Positions 40,727 through 49,755 are shown, numbered from the stretch's first letter. The stretch: DNA of 52,352 nt from Planctomycetota bacterium (GCA_023150565.1 JAKLKR010000012.1:1-52352); one strand, 5' to 3'. A program made the numbers and translations. Notes: a model not told the origin generated them from the letters alone.

Positions 40727-42102
40727 TTGATGAACGATTCGCGATCGTCGGTGCGGAAGGCGGCCTGCAGGGGGAGGTCCTGGTGGCTGGCGCCGGCGTG
40801 GTGGCCGAAATGGCCGGCGGCGGAGCGCGCCAGGGCGGCGCCGAGCAGGTTCACCGCCACCCCGGCCGGGCAGGCGGCCTGGCAGGCGCCGCAGCCGACG
40901 CAGCGGCCGGCGAGGTGGAAGGCGCGGATGACGTGCCAGGCGAAGTTGCCGGGGCCGTCGGCGGCGGTGGGGAACCACTGCGGCTGGTTCTTGTCCGCCA
41001 GGCAGACCTCGCAGCCGCACATCGGGCAGGAGTTGCGGCAGGCGTAGCATTTTATGCAGCGGGCGAACTGCGTGCGCCAGTAGTCCCAGCGCTCCGCCGA
41101 CGGCAGCGCCAGCACGCGGCTGACCTCGGCCTCGACCTCGGGGGAGAAGCCGTTGACCCGGCCCTCGGCGTCGGCGGCCAGCGCCGCCACCGCCGCGTCC
41201 CAGTCCAGGCGGCCGAGGAAGCGGCCGTCGCGCGCCACCGCGAACAGCACCACGTCCTGCTCGGCGACCTGGGATTCCTGGCGCAGCACGTTGAGAGCCT
41301 GCATCTCGGCGTGGCGCACCACCATGCCGAGCGGGCGCACGGTGAGCTGGGGGTGCTTGAGCAGCCGCGCCAGGTTGCCGTCGGAGTCGCCGGGCAGCCC
41401 CAGGCGGTCCGCCTCCTCGGGCGCGGTGATCCACAGCGGGCGTGGCCGGCGCAGGGTCGGGCTGAGGGTCCAGCCCACCGCGGCGGCGATGCTCTTGTCG
41501 GTCAGGGCCGCGGCGATGGCGCCTGCCAGCGCCTCGCTGCGGGCGCGGGTGGCGGGGTCGGCGCTTGGCTCCGGCTCCCGGCGGGCCGGCCGCCCGTGCC
41601 ATACCGCTGCGCGCGGAGCGACCGGCGCCCCGCGCTCGCCGGCCAGCTGGCGCATCGCGGTGTACGGCCCGAGGGCGCGCATCTCCTCGGTGAAGTCGCG
41701 GATGGTGGCCGCCCACTTGGTGCCCTCGGCGGCGCTGATCCAGGCGCACTGGAAGCGGCGCAGGTCGAAGCCGAGGATGTCGAGCAGGTCGCGGAACAGG
41801 GTCCAGCGCCGGCGGGCGCGGAAGTTGCCCGCGCTGTAGTGGCAGTCGCCGGGATGGCAGCCGCTGACGATCACGCCGTCGGCGCCCTGGCTGAAGGCGC
41901 GGATGATGAAGGCGATGTCGATGCGCCCGGTGCAGGGCAGCTTGATCACCCGCACGTTGGGCGGGTAGAGCATGCGGCTGGTGCCGGCGAGGTCGGCGCC
42001 GGCATAGGTGCACCACTTGCAGACGAAGGCCACCAGGCGCGGCTCGAAGACGGTGTTGGCGGAGGCGGCCGCATCGGCGGCGGCGGGGGCGGCGACGGTC
42101 AT
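40723..42102 (-). CDS. fused MvhD/FlxD and iron-sulfur (FlxC-like) subunit
   Basis: This 459-residue protein begins with an MvhD/FlxD domain (about 15-150): VAFVCKWCTYAGADLAG, VIKLPCTGRIDIAFIIRAFS and GCHPGDCHYSAGN, whose cysteines hold a 2Fe-2S cluster. A variable Ala-rich middle follows (about 170-330). The C-terminal part carries two ferredoxin-type clusters (CIKCYACRNSCPMCGCEVC at about 340-360; CVGCGACQAACPAGV at about 410). MvhD passes electrons from a hydrogenase or, in Flx complexes, from the NADH-oxidising part to the FAD of HdrA. The ATG at 42102 shares one base with the hdrA stop (TGATG), so translation is coupled. The FlxC label for the second half is tentative. Confidence 0.82.
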   Translation of the reverse strand: MTVAAPAAADAAASANTVFEPRLVAFVCKWCTYAGADLAGTSRMLYPPNVRVIKLPCTGRIDIAFIIRAFSQGADGVIVSGCHPGDCHYSAGNFRARRRWTLFRDLLDILGFDLRRFQCAWISAAEGTKWAATIRDFTEEMRALGPYTAMRQLAGERGAPVAPRAAVWHGRPARREPEPSADPATRARSEALAGAIAAALTDKSIAAAVGWTLSPTLRRPRPLWITAPEEADRLGLPGDSDGNLARLLKHPQLTVRPLGMVVRHAEMQALNVLRQESQVAEQDVVLFAVARDGRFLGRLDWDAAVAALAADAEGRVNGFSPEVEAEVSRVLALPSAERWDYWRTQFARCIKCYACRNSCPMCGCEVCLADKNQPQWFPTAADGPGNFAWHVIRAFHLAGRCVGCGACQAACPAGVAVNLLGAALARSAAGHFGHHAGASHQDLPLQAAFRTDDRESFIK

Positions 42103-44123
42103 CAGTTGGCTCCCAGCGCGGCGATCTCGGCGAACACCTGGTCGTCGGTGTAGCCGTCGAGGTCGACGGCCTTGTTGCGGCAGGTGGCGACGCAGGTGCC
42201 GCAGCCCTGGCACAGGCCGGGGTTGACCCGCGCCACCGTCTTGATCACCTGGCCGCGGCGGTCCTTCAGCTCCTCGTGCTCGATCGCCTGGTAGGGGCAG
42301 GCGCCGGCGCAGGCGAAGCAGCCCTGGCAGATGGAATAGAGCGGCGGCGCGGCGCGGTGCACCCGCGCCACCGTCGGCTCTCGCTCCAGTTCCGACTTCG
42401 AGAACAGGATCTGCACCTTGCTCGCGGCCGCGCTGGCCTGGGCCACGCTCTCGGGGATGTCCTTGGGCGCCTGGCAGGCGCCGGCGAGGAACACCCCGGC
42501 GGCGGCGGTCTCGACCGGGCGCAGCTTGGGGTGGGCCTCGTTGAGGAAGCCGCTGGCGTCATAGCCGACGCTGAACAGCTGCGCGGTTGTGCGCGCATCT
42601 GGCTGCGGACGCACCGCGGTGGCGAGCACCACCAGGTCGGCGCGCAGTTCGACGTTCCTGCCCGAGAGGGTGTCGACCCCGCTCACCACCACCTGGCCGC
42701 CGTCCTGGTACAGGCGCGAGACGCGGCCGCGCAGGTAGAGCGCGCCGTCGTCCTCGATCGCGCGGCGGGTGAACTCGTCGTAGCCCTTGCCGGCGGCACG
42801 GATGTCCATGTAGAACACCACCGCCTTGCCGTCGTGCACCTTGTGCTTGTAGAGGATGGTGTGCTTGGCGGTGTACATGCAGCAGATCTTCGAGCAGTAG
42901 CTGATGCCCTTGGCGGGATCGCGGCTGCCGACGCACTGCAGGAACACCACCGTCTTGGGCACGGTGCCGTCCGACGGCCGGCGGATCTCGCCCGCTGTCG
43001 GGCCCGAGGCCGAGGCCAGGCGCTCGAACTGCATGCCGTCGATCACGTCCTTGATGTGGCCGTGGCCGTATTCGGGGTAGCCCTTCAGCATTTTTTCAGA
43101 CTGCTCGCCGATGCCGTAGAGCTGGAAGCCGGTGGCCAGCACCACCGCGCCGACCTTCTCCTCGACCAGCTCGTCCTGCTGCTCGAAGTCGATCGCGCCC
43201 GGGCCGCACACCTTCTGGCACACCCCGCACCGTCCGGTTGTGAAGCGGGTGCAGTTGGCGCGGTCGATCACCGGCTTGTTGGGCACCGCCTGGGGGAAGG
43301 GCACATAGATCGCGGTGCGCTGGCCGAGCCCGGCGTCGAAGCTGCTGGGCAGCTTCTTCTGCGGGCACTTCTGCATGCAGGTGCCGCAGCCGGTGCACTT
43401 CTTGAGGTCGACCGAGCGCGCCTTCTTGCGCACCGTGACGGTGAAGTTGCCGATGTAGCCGTCGACCTTCTCGATCTCGCTGTAGGTGTGCAGGGTGATG
43501 AGCGGATGCTGCGCCACCTCGACCATGCGCGGGGTCATGATGCACTGCGAGCAGTCGAGGGTGGGGAAGGTCTCGGAGAGCTGGGCCATGTGTCCGCCGA
43601 TCGAGGGCTCGCGCTCGACCAGCGCCACCGGGATGCCGGCGTTGGCGAGGTCGAGGGCGGACTGGATGCCCGAGATGCCGCCGCCCACCACCAGGGCGCG
43701 GCGGGTGATCGGCACCTTGATCGGCTTCAGCTCCTGGTTGCGCTTGACCTTCTCGACCATGATGCGGATCAGGTCGAGCGACTTGGCGGTGGCCGCCGGC
43801 TTGTCGTCGTGCACCCACGAGCAGTGCTCGCGGATGTTGGCGACCTCGCACAGGTAGGGGTTGAGCCCGGCGATCATCGCCGCCTTGCGGAAGGTGGCCT
43901 CGTGCATCGACGGGCTGCAGGCCGCCACCACGATGCCGTCGAGGCGCTGCTCCCTGATCGCCGCCAGGATCATCTGCTGGCCGGGGTCCGAGCAGGTGTA
44001 CTTGTAGTCGACCGCGAAGCGCACCCCGGGGATGCCGAGCACCGCCTTGGCGAGCGAGCTGCAGTCGACGGTGCGGGCGATGTTCTCGCCGCAGTGGCAG
44101 ATGAAGACGCCGATCCTGGCCAT
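42102..44123 (-). CDS. hdrA: heterodisulfide reductase subunit A, HdrA (electron-bifurcating flavoprotein)
   Basis: The 673-residue protein shows the HdrA plan: an N-terminal HdrA-type segment (MARIGVFICHCGENIARTVD, VVAACSPSMHEATFR), the FAD domain (RALVVGGGISGIQSALDLANAG, then VEREPSIGGHMAQLSETFPTLDCSQCI), a ferredoxin insertion (CTGCGTCMQKCP), a further Cys-rich insertion (CTRFTTGRCGVCQKVCGPGA), FLQCVGSRDP with YCSKICCMYTAKH, and a C-terminal pair of 4Fe-4S clusters (CQGCFACAGACPYQAI; CQGCGTCVATCRNKAV). HdrA splits electron pairs at its FAD, sending one to ferredoxin and one through HdrC/HdrB to a disulfide. All characteristic cysteine groups are present. It starts 1 bp after hdrB. No hydrogenase genes lie nearby, so Flx is the expected donor. 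Confidence 0.93.
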   Translation of the reverse strand: MARIGVFICHCGENIARTVDCSSLAKAVLGIPGVRFAVDYKYTCSDPGQQMILAAIREQRLDGIVVAACSPSMHEATFRKAAMIAGLNPYLCEVANIREHCSWVHDDKPAATAKSLDLIRIMVEKVKRNQELKPIKVPITRRALVVGGGISGIQSALDLANAGIPVALVEREPSIGGHMAQLSETFPTLDCSQCIMTPRMVEVAQHPLITLHTYSEIEKVDGYIGNFTVTVRKKARSVDLKKCTGCGTCMQKCPQKKLPSSFDAGLGQRTAIYVPFPQAVPNKPVIDRANCTRFTTGRCGVCQKVCGPGAIDFEQQDELVEEKVGAVVLATGFQLYGIGEQSEKMLKGYPEYGHGHIKDVIDGMQFERLASASGPTAGEIRRPSDGTVPKTVVFLQCVGSRDPAKGISYCSKICCMYTAKHTILYKHKVHDGKAVVFYMDIRAAGKGYDEFTRRAIEDDGALYLRGRVSRLYQDGGQVVVSGVDTLSGRNVELRADLVVLATAVRPQPDARTTAQLFSVGYDASGFLNEAHPKLRPVETAAAGVFLAGACQAPKDIPESVAQASAAASKVQILFSKSELEREPTVARVHRAAPPLYSICQGCFACAGACPYQAIEHEELKDRRGQVIKTVARVNPGLCQGCGTCVATCRNKAVDLDGYTDDQVFAEIAALGAN

Positions 44124-44124
44124 G

Positions 44125-44937
44125 TCAGGCTCCCACCAACGCAGGGACGTCGACGAAATGGCGCTGCAGCCCCAGCTGCCGCGCTTCCAGCCCGAGCGCC
44201 AGCCCGACCAGCTGGGTCAGGTAGAGCACCGGGATCTCGCCCTGGGCGCCGACCGCCTGCATCGCCGCCACCTGCTGGAAGTCGAGGTTGCTGTGGCACA
44301 GCGGGCAGGCCACCACCAGCGCCTGGGCGCCGCGCGCCTGGGCCATCGCCAGCAGGCGGCCGGAGCGGCGGTGCACGATGTCGGGGCGCGCCAGCGCCAG
44401 CGAGGCGCCGCAGCAGTCGAGGCGCAGCGGGAAGTCGATCGCGGTGGCGCCGAGCAGGCCGGCGAGGTCCTCGAGCAGGCGCGGGTTCTCGGCGTCGTCG
44501 ATGGCGTCGGGGCCGGCCGGGCGGGTGAGCAGGCAGCCGTAATAGCAGGCCACCTTCACCCCGGTGAGCGGGCGCACCACCGCCGCCTTGAGCCGTTCAC
44601 GCATCGCCGGCTCGCCCAGCACCTGGGCGATGTGCAGGATGCGCTGGTCGGAGCCGGCGTGGGCGCGCGCCGAGCGCAGGCGGGCGAAGCACGAGGCGCA
44701 GCCGGTCATCACCGGCACGTCGCCGCACTTGGCGGCCTGGCCGAGGTTCCACCGCCCGAGCGCGCGGTCGGCGGCGGGGTCGATGGCGTGCGCAGGGGTG
44801 GCGCCGCAGCAGGCCCACTCCGGGATCTCGTCGAGCTGGAGGTCGAGGCGGCCGGCGATGGCGCGGATCGACTCGTCGAACTCGCGCCCGGTGCCGTGCT
44901 GGGAGCAGCCGGGGAAATAGGCGAGGCGCGTGCTCAT
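44125..44937 (-). CDS. hdrB: heterodisulfide reductase subunit B, HdrB
   Basis: The 270-residue protein has two CCG domains (WACCGATPAHA near 45; LDCCGASLAL near 185) with their partner cysteines (YFPGCSQHG, MTGCASCFARL, CYYGCLLTRP, VVACPLCHSNLD). These bind the two non-cubane 4Fe-4S clusters at which the disulfide is reduced in methanogens. In bacteria the natural disulfide substrate is not settled; DsrC or a small thiol has been suggested for sulfate reducers. It ends with helix-rich VLYLTQLVGLALGLEARQLG. Its ATG overlaps the hdrC stop (ATGA), so the CBA order is translationally linked. Confidence 0.92.
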   Translation of the reverse strand: MSTRLAYFPGCSQHGTGREFDESIRAIAGRLDLQLDEIPEWACCGATPAHAIDPAADRALGRWNLGQAAKCGDVPVMTGCASCFARLRSARAHAGSDQRILHIAQVLGEPAMRERLKAAVVRPLTGVKVACYYGCLLTRPAGPDAIDDAENPRLLEDLAGLLGATAIDFPLRLDCCGASLALARPDIVHRRSGRLLAMAQARGAQALVVACPLCHSNLDFQQVAAMQAVGAQGEIPVLYLTQLVGLALGLEARQLGLQRHFVDVPALVGA

Positions 44938-45491
44938 GGCTGCTGGGGCTCCTTGCGCGTGCGCATGGCTTCGACCGCGCCGGCGATGCTGCCGCCGGGC
45001 GGACGCATCTTGCCGCGCACAAGCATGCCGGGCAGGGCGGTGAGGTTCTTGAAGGGGGCGTGGACGCGCAGGTTGAAGTGGGCGCCGAGTTCGCCCTCGT
45101 TGAGGCGGCCGCGGGCGGCGACGCGCTCGACGAACACCTGGTTGAATGCCACCACCTCGCGGGCGGCGGCGGGGGCGGTGCCGCGCTCGATCGCCTCGAC
45201 GCGCAGGGCGTCCATGATCGCCGAGAGGTCGACCTGCTGCGGGCAGCGGGTGGCGCAGGTATTGCAGGACACGCACAGCCAGGGCTGGAGGGCGTGCAGC
45301 GCCGCCTCGTCGTCGAGCTGGACCAGGCGCAGCACCTGGTGCGGCTGGCAGTCGCCCTCGTCGGCCACCGGGCAGCCGGCCGAGCAGCGCCCGCACTGGT
45401 AGCAGCGCGCCGGATTCTCGCCCGAGGCGGCGGCGATGCGCTCGTGCAATGGGGATGCAGCCGTTGCACCGGCTGGGGGGGTATGGCTCAT
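44934..45491 (-). CDS. hdrC: heterodisulfide reductase subunit C, HdrC
   Basis: From the ATG at 45491 the 185-residue protein carries two 4Fe-4S motifs, CYQCGRCSAGCPVADEG (about 30) and CVSCNTCATRCPQQVD (about 73), and the helical tail typical of HdrC (VVAFNQVFVERVAARGRLNEGELGAHF...KMRPPGGSI). HdrC carries electrons from HdrA to HdrB. A longer reading from an ATG at 45602 would add 37 residues of Pro/Arg-rich sequence without homology, so the shorter start is preferred; GGAAC lies about 10 bases upstream of it. It is the first gene of the five-gene hdrCBA-flx operon. Confidence 0.9.
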   Translation of the reverse strand: MSHTPPAGATAASPLHERIAAASGENPARCYQCGRCSAGCPVADEGDCQPHQVLRLVQLDDEAALHALQPWLCVSCNTCATRCPQQVDLSAIMDALRVEAIERGTAPAAAREVVAFNQVFVERVAARGRLNEGELGAHFNLRVHAPFKNLTALPGMLVRGKMRPPGGSIAGAVEAMRTRKEPQQP

Positions 45492-46069
45492 GGGTGTCCA
45501 GTTCCGGGGCCTGCCGCCCCGCGTCCGAGGCGACGTCGGGACCGCAGCCCCGCCTGGCTGGTACCAGGCGTCGATTCGACAGATGCGTACATTGGTATGC
45601 ACCGAGGCTATGACCTCAGCGGTGGGGGCAACCCGATATTAGGATACTAAATTATTAGTTATAGCGGACCGGAGTCTTTATCACCACAGGCGTAGTACGC
45701 GGTCAGTGGATAAAGGTGTGAGCATCAATGGCTCGATGTGTATGAGAAAAGCGAAAGATATACAACTGTGACTTTAATTGTTCGATTCTGTGCTGGTCGC
45801 CGTGCATCAATCCAAGGTTGGGACCGCCGGAAGCCCACCACGCGCAGCACCTGGTCACGGGTTGCATCGTCATCCGCCACAGGCGGCATTATTCCTGGCT
45901 TACCAGAAAAGACCGGCGGTACCTGTTTGTGTTCGATGCAAAAATCGCATTTAGTTCCATGCTGGTGGCCGAGGGTGCCGTCGCGCCCTGGCCGATCGGG
46001 CCGCCTGATCACCGCTCCGGCACCGCGATGCCGGCGGCGATTTGCCGGGTGGTGCGGCCCGGCCAAGGT
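45492..46069. other. 578-bp gene-poor region with AT-rich regulatory island
   Basis: The left half (about 45580-45790) is unusually AT-rich and holds several dyads: TGCGTAC-N4-GTATGCA (45584-45601), ACTAA-N4-TTAGT near 45640-45660, and CTTTATC (45676-45682) pairing with GATAAAG (45709-45715) around the internal palindrome GCGTAGTACGC. It lies upstream of the hdr operon and probably contains its promoter, but no single -35/-10 pair is convincing. The right half (45800-46069) has an open minus-strand frame without recognisable homology, and CCGCCACAGGCGG (45874-45886) can form a hairpin. Confidence 0.5.
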
Positions 46070-46819
46070 TCAATCGCCGGCGGTGATGGTCCACAGGCCC
46101 TTGGCGGCGGTGGGCCATCCGGCCAGGGTCCCGCTGGGGCCCAGGGTCTGGGCCTGGGTGCGCGACTCCACATGGCCGTCGACGAACACCATATTGTCGC
46201 GCTTGCCGGAATGGCCGGCGGTCATGCGGTTGGGATCGCCGTTCACCGCTCCCGACCAGTTGCCGATCATGTTGATCGGGATGCCGCCGTTGAGCCCCGG
46301 GGTGTTGTCCCAGCGGTCCATCCACGCCACCGTCCCGCTGGCGTCGATGCGATTGAGATTGGCGCTGCCGGTGGGATCGCCGGCATTCCATCCGGCGTAC
46401 CACCCCACCACCTGGGCCTGATCCGCGGCATTGGTGGTGTTCATGGCGATCATGCTGTACGAGCGCGGGGCGCGCAGCAGCGCGGGGCCGCCGAAGGCGC
46501 TGAAGTCGTTGTTGTAGGTCTTGTTCGCCAGCGTGTTGGCCGGGCAGAACAGGATCTTCGCATCCTGGTACAGCGGATAGAGCAGCTTGTCCCAGCAGGT
46601 GTTGGGCGTGGGCTGGATCCACGGGGCGACATACAGGCCCTCGTTGTCGCCAGCGTAGGCCATGGCCGCCAGACCGAGCTGGCGCAGGTTCGAGCGGCAA
46701 GAGGTGGCCTGGGCCGCGGCCTTCACCGCGCCCACCGCCGGCAGCAGCATGCCGGCGAGGACGGCGACGATGGCGATGACCACCAGCAGTTCGATGAGGG
46801 TGAAGGCGCGCTGGGCCAT
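46070..46819 (-). CDS. prepilin-type protein with H-X-DG motif
   Basis: The 249-residue product starts [20 protein letters not shown], a five-residue leader and pilin-like helix. It continues with [24 protein letters not shown] and ends with [18 protein letters not shown], where ten residues separate H and DG. The centre contains [16 protein letters not shown] and [15 protein letters not shown], Asn/Thr-rich like other exported members. It would be processed by a prepilin peptidase and exported; no secretion genes are near. A strong promoter (TTGGGA-N18-TATACT) ends 5 bases before the ATG. It is divergent from the AAA+/TPR pair. Confidence 0.86.
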   Translation of the reverse strand: MAQRAFTLIELLVVIAIVAVLAGMLLPAVGAVKAAAQATSCRSNLRQLGLAAMAYAGDNEGLYVAPWIQPTPNTCWDKLLYPLYQDAKILFCPANTLANKTYNNDFSAFGGPALLRAPRSYSMIAMNTTNAADQAQVVGWYAGWNAGDPTGSANLNRIDASGTVAWMDRWDNTPGLNGGIPINMIGNWSGAVNGDPNRMTAGHSGKRDNMVFVDGHVESRTQAQTLGPSGTLAGWPTAAKGLWTITAGD

Positions 46820-46824
46820 ACCGC

Positions 46825-46854
46825 AGTATACCCCGATCCCGCCAGGTTTCCCAA
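46825..46854 (-). promoter_or_regulatory. promoter of the prepilin-like gene at 46819
   Basis: Read on the minus strand: TTGGGA (46849-46854), an 18-bp spacer and TATACT (46825-46830), then 5 bases to the ATG. TATACT is the best -10 match in the window. The very short distance predicts a leaderless transcript. Confidence 0.65.
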
Positions 46855-46975
46855 TCGGTTTCCTTGCTCAGGCGGAAGCGGCGGATCGCTCAGCGCACCT
46901 GCCGGAGCAGGGGAGGTTCCCGTCGCTGCAACAGCCCTCCCGGCCGGCCTGGTCTTGGAGCGGCGATGCGGGCTC

Positions 46976-46989
46976 CATAGTCGCGGGGC
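46976..46989 (+). promoter_or_regulatory. -10-like box before the AAA+ gene
   Basis: CATAGT (46976-46981) lies 8 bases before the ATG at 46990. TTGGAG (46955-46960) is 15 bp upstream of it, a slightly short spacing. No ribosome site is present. Confidence 0.4.
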
Positions 46990-48309
46990 ATGCCGGATCC
47001 CCTGCTCGACAGCCTGCGTGCCGCCCTTGCCGCCACCCCCGACAACCTTCCCCTGCGCCTGCTGCTCGCCCGGTCGCTGCTTGAACGCGGTCAGTCGGTC
47101 GAGGCCGAGGCTGCGTTCCGCGCGGCGCTGGAGCGTGCGCCACGCGATGCCGAGGCCCGCGCCGGGCTCGCCGCCGCCTTCGCCGCCCAGGGCAAGGACG
47201 GCCCCGCCCTGGTGGTGTGCGAGGAGTTGATCGCCGAGGGCCAAGCCGGTGCGGCGGTGCTGGCGCTGGCGGCGCGCGCCCAGCTGCGCACCGGCGACCA
47301 GGCCAAGGCCGGGCGGCTGTGGAAGTCGGCCAAGGAGCGCGATCCCGCCCTGAGCGATTCAGAACTCGACGGGCTGCTGCCGCGCCCGCTGCGCAGCGAC
47401 GGCTCGGATGGCGACGAGACGGGGCGCGGGCGCTGGGATGGCGCCTTCGAGCGGCCGCGCACCAGCTTCGCCGAGGTCGGGGGGATGGAGGCGGTGAAGG
47501 AGGAGATCCGCATGAAGATCATCCTCCCGCTTGAAAAGCCCGAGCTGTTCAAGGCCTATGGCCAGCGGGTGGGTGGCGGCATCCTGCTCTATGGCCCGCC
47601 CGGGTGCGGCAAGACCCTGCTCGCGCGCGCCACCGCCGGCCAGGTCAGCGCCGGCTTCCTGTCGGTGGCGATCAGCGATGTGCTCGACATGTACATCGGC
47701 CAGAGCGAGCGGAACCTGCGCGACCTCTTCGCCAGCGCGCGCGCCAACAAGCCGTGCGTGCTGTTCTTCGACGAGGTCGACGCCCTCGCCTCCAGCCGGC
47801 GCGACGCCCGCCACAGCGCCGGGCGCCAGGTCATCAACCAGTTCCTGGCCGAGCTCGATGGCGTCGATGGCGGCAATGACGGTCTGCTGGTGCTGGCCGC
47901 CACCAACGCCCCCTGGCACCTCGACGGGGCCTTCCGCCGGCCCGGGCGCTTCGACCGCATCCTCTTCGTGCCCCCGCCCGACCAGCCGGCGCGCGCCGCC
48001 ATCGTGCGCGTGCTGCTGGCCGGCCGGCCCGCCGCCGGGGTTGACCACGAGGCGGTGGCCAAGCGCACCGAGGGCTTTTCGGGCGCCGACCTCAAGGCGG
48101 TGGTCGAGCAGGCGGTGGCGGCACGCATGCGCGCCGCTCTCGCCGCGGGCGCGATCGAGCCGATCACCACCCGCGACCTGACCGATGCCGCCAAGGGGGT
48201 GAAGCCCAGCACCCGCGACTGGTTCGCCACCGCGCGCAACCACGCCCTCTACGCCAACGAGGGTGGACACTACGACGACGTGCTGCGCTGGCTGGGAGAG
48301 AAGCGGTGA
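46990..48309 (+). CDS. TPR-AAA+ ATPase (CDC48/FtsH-like single ATPase domain)
   Basis: The 439-residue protein has an N-terminal TPR region (about 1-120: RLLLARSLLERGQSVEAEAAFRAALERAPRDAEA) and one AAA+ module (about 155-400): SFAEVGGMEAVKEEIRM, Walker A GPPGCGKT, pore-loop-like DVLDMYIGQSERNL, Walker B LFFDEVDAL and the second region of homology with arginine fingers in FRRPGRFDRILF. This is the classic AAA clade (Cdc48, FtsH, katanin) but with no protease domain. It probably remodels or unfolds a protein. The next gene overlaps it (GTGA) and encodes a TPR membrane protein, probably its anchor or adaptor. Similar ATPase/TPR pairs occur in other bacteria, mostly uncharacterised. Confidence 0.87.
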   Translation: MPDPLLDSLRAALAATPDNLPLRLLLARSLLERGQSVEAEAAFRAALERAPRDAEARAGLAAAFAAQGKDGPALVVCEELIAEGQAGAAVLALAARAQLRTGDQAKAGRLWKSAKERDPALSDSELDGLLPRPLRSDGSDGDETGRGRWDGAFERPRTSFAEVGGMEAVKEEIRMKIILPLEKPELFKAYGQRVGGGILLYGPPGCGKTLLARATAGQVSAGFLSVAISDVLDMYIGQSERNLRDLFASARANKPCVLFFDEVDALASSRRDARHSAGRQVINQFLAELDGVDGGNDGLLVLAATNAPWHLDGAFRRPGRFDRILFVPPPDQPARAAIVRVLLAGRPAAGVDHEAVAKRTEGFSGADLKAVVEQAVAARMRAALAAGAIEPITTRDLTDAAKGVKPSTRDWFATARNHALYANEGGHYDDVLRWLGEKR

Positions 48310-49748
48310 GCGCCTTCGCCGAGCGCGCCCGCCTGCTGCTCGGCCAGCAGCGCGCCGACCTCGCCCTGGAACAGGTGCGCAAGGGCTTGGCCGAGGCGCC
48401 CGACGACGGCGACCTGCATTTCCTCCACGCCCTCTGCCTGCACCACCTCGACCGCGAGCAGGAGGCGCTCGACGCCCTCGCCCCGGCCCTGGCGGCCGAC
48501 CCCGACTCCTCGCCCCGCCACTGGCTCAAGGGCATGTGCCTGCTCGCGCTGGACCGCTACGACCAGGCCCGCGCTGCGCTCGAGGAGGCGCGCCGGCTCG
48601 ATCCCGAGGATGCCGACGTGCCCGCCGGCCTGGCGGCCCTGCATGCCGCCTGCGGACGCTGGCAGGAAGCCCTGGATGCGGCCGAGACCGGCCTGCGCCT
48701 CGATGCGGAGCACACCCAGTGCTCCAACCTGCGCGCCTTCGCCCTGTCCCAGCTCGGACGCTCGGCCGAGGCGGCGGGGCAGGCCGAGGCCGAGCTGGCG
48801 CGCGATCCCGAGAACGGCTGGACCCACGCCCAGCGCGGCTGGGCGCTGCTCAACGCCGGCCGCCACCGCGAGGCGGCGGAGTCGTTCCGCGAGGCCCTGC
48901 GCCTGGAGCCCGGGCTGGAGTTCGCGCGCAACGGCCTGGTCGAGGCGCTGCGCGCGCGCAGCCCGGTCTACGCCCTGTTCCTGCGCTACTTCCTGCTCAT
49001 GGGCCGGCTCGGCAAGCATGCCTGGCTGGTGGTGGTGGCGCTGTTCATCGGCCAGAACCTGCTGCGCAATCTGGCGCAGTCGTTGCCGGCCTGGGCCTGG
49101 CTGTTCTGGACCCTGTACGGCCTGCTGGTGGCCTTCGTGGTGATGACCTGGATCGTCCAGCCGCTGGTCAACTTCACCCTCTGGCTGCACCCGCTCGGGC
49201 GCATCGCCCTGCAGCCGGCCGAGAAGCGCCAGTCGCTGGTGCTGGCGGGCGCGCTGCTGGCGACCGCCGGCCTGGCCGCGGCGGTGCTGGCCGGCGCCCT
49301 GGGCGGGTCCTGGATGCCGGTGCTGGTGGCCGCCACCTTCGTCCTGCCCCTGACCTTCTTCGCGGAACCCGGCCTGGGCCGGCGCTGGCGCCTGGCGGTG
49401 GCGGGGGTGCTGGTCCTGCTCGTCGCGCTCGCCGGCCACTGGGGCTGGTGCTGGCGCGAAACCCAGGCGCTGCGGCGCGAGGCGATGACGGTGGCGCGCG
49501 AGCACGGCATCGCCGAGGGCGAGGACTTCTCCGGCCGGCTGGTCGAGCAGATGGCGCGCAGCGTGCGCAAACGTGGCAGCGAGAGCCAGGCCCCGGCGGG
49601 CGAGGATCCGCTGCCGGCGGCGGTGTGGGAGCGGGTCGAGCCGTGGCTCAAGGCGCTCCGGCGCGAGCGCCAGGCCTTCGACCGCTATGTGCTGGTGTGG
49701 GTGCTCGGCTCCATCGCCTGCGTATTCATCGGGCGCCGGCGGGACTAG
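48306..49748 (+). CDS. TPR protein with C-terminal membrane domain
   Basis: The 480-residue protein starts with about seven TPR units (1-225; for example PENGWTHAQRGWALLNAGRHREAAESFREALRLEP). It then has about five hydrophobic segments (about 235-255 HAWLVVVALFIG, 265-290 WLFWTLYGLLVAFVVMTWIV, 315-355, 368-390 LAVAGVLVLLVALAGHWGW) and ends with one more (YVLVWVLGSIACVFIG) and basic RRRD. The TPR domain should face the cytoplasm and could bring the AAA+ ATPase of the overlapping upstream gene to the membrane. The start is GTG at 48306, sharing four bases with the previous gene, so the two proteins are made in step. No function is known. It converges on gatA with a 7-bp gap. Confidence 0.8.
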   Translation: MSAFAERARLLLGQQRADLALEQVRKGLAEAPDDGDLHFLHALCLHHLDREQEALDALAPALAADPDSSPRHWLKGMCLLALDRYDQARAALEEARRLDPEDADVPAGLAALHAACGRWQEALDAAETGLRLDAEHTQCSNLRAFALSQLGRSAEAAGQAEAELARDPENGWTHAQRGWALLNAGRHREAAESFREALRLEPGLEFARNGLVEALRARSPVYALFLRYFLLMGRLGKHAWLVVVALFIGQNLLRNLAQSLPAWAWLFWTLYGLLVAFVVMTWIVQPLVNFTLWLHPLGRIALQPAEKRQSLVLAGALLATAGLAAAVLAGALGGSWMPVLVAATFVLPLTFFAEPGLGRRWRLAVAGVLVLLVALAGHWGWCWRETQALRREAMTVAREHGIAEGEDFSGRLVEQMARSVRKRGSESQAPAGEDPLPAAVWERVEPWLKALRRERQAFDRYVLVWVLGSIACVFIGRRRD

Positions 49749-49755
49749 CCCGCGC

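Noticed and set aside
45725..46066. Minus-strand open frame of 113 codons downstream of the prepilin-like gene
   Set aside because: It includes a somewhat protein-like stretch (TKCDFCIEHKQVPPVF) but has no start signal, no homology I recognise, and runs into the AT-rich regulatory island. I left it as intergenic.
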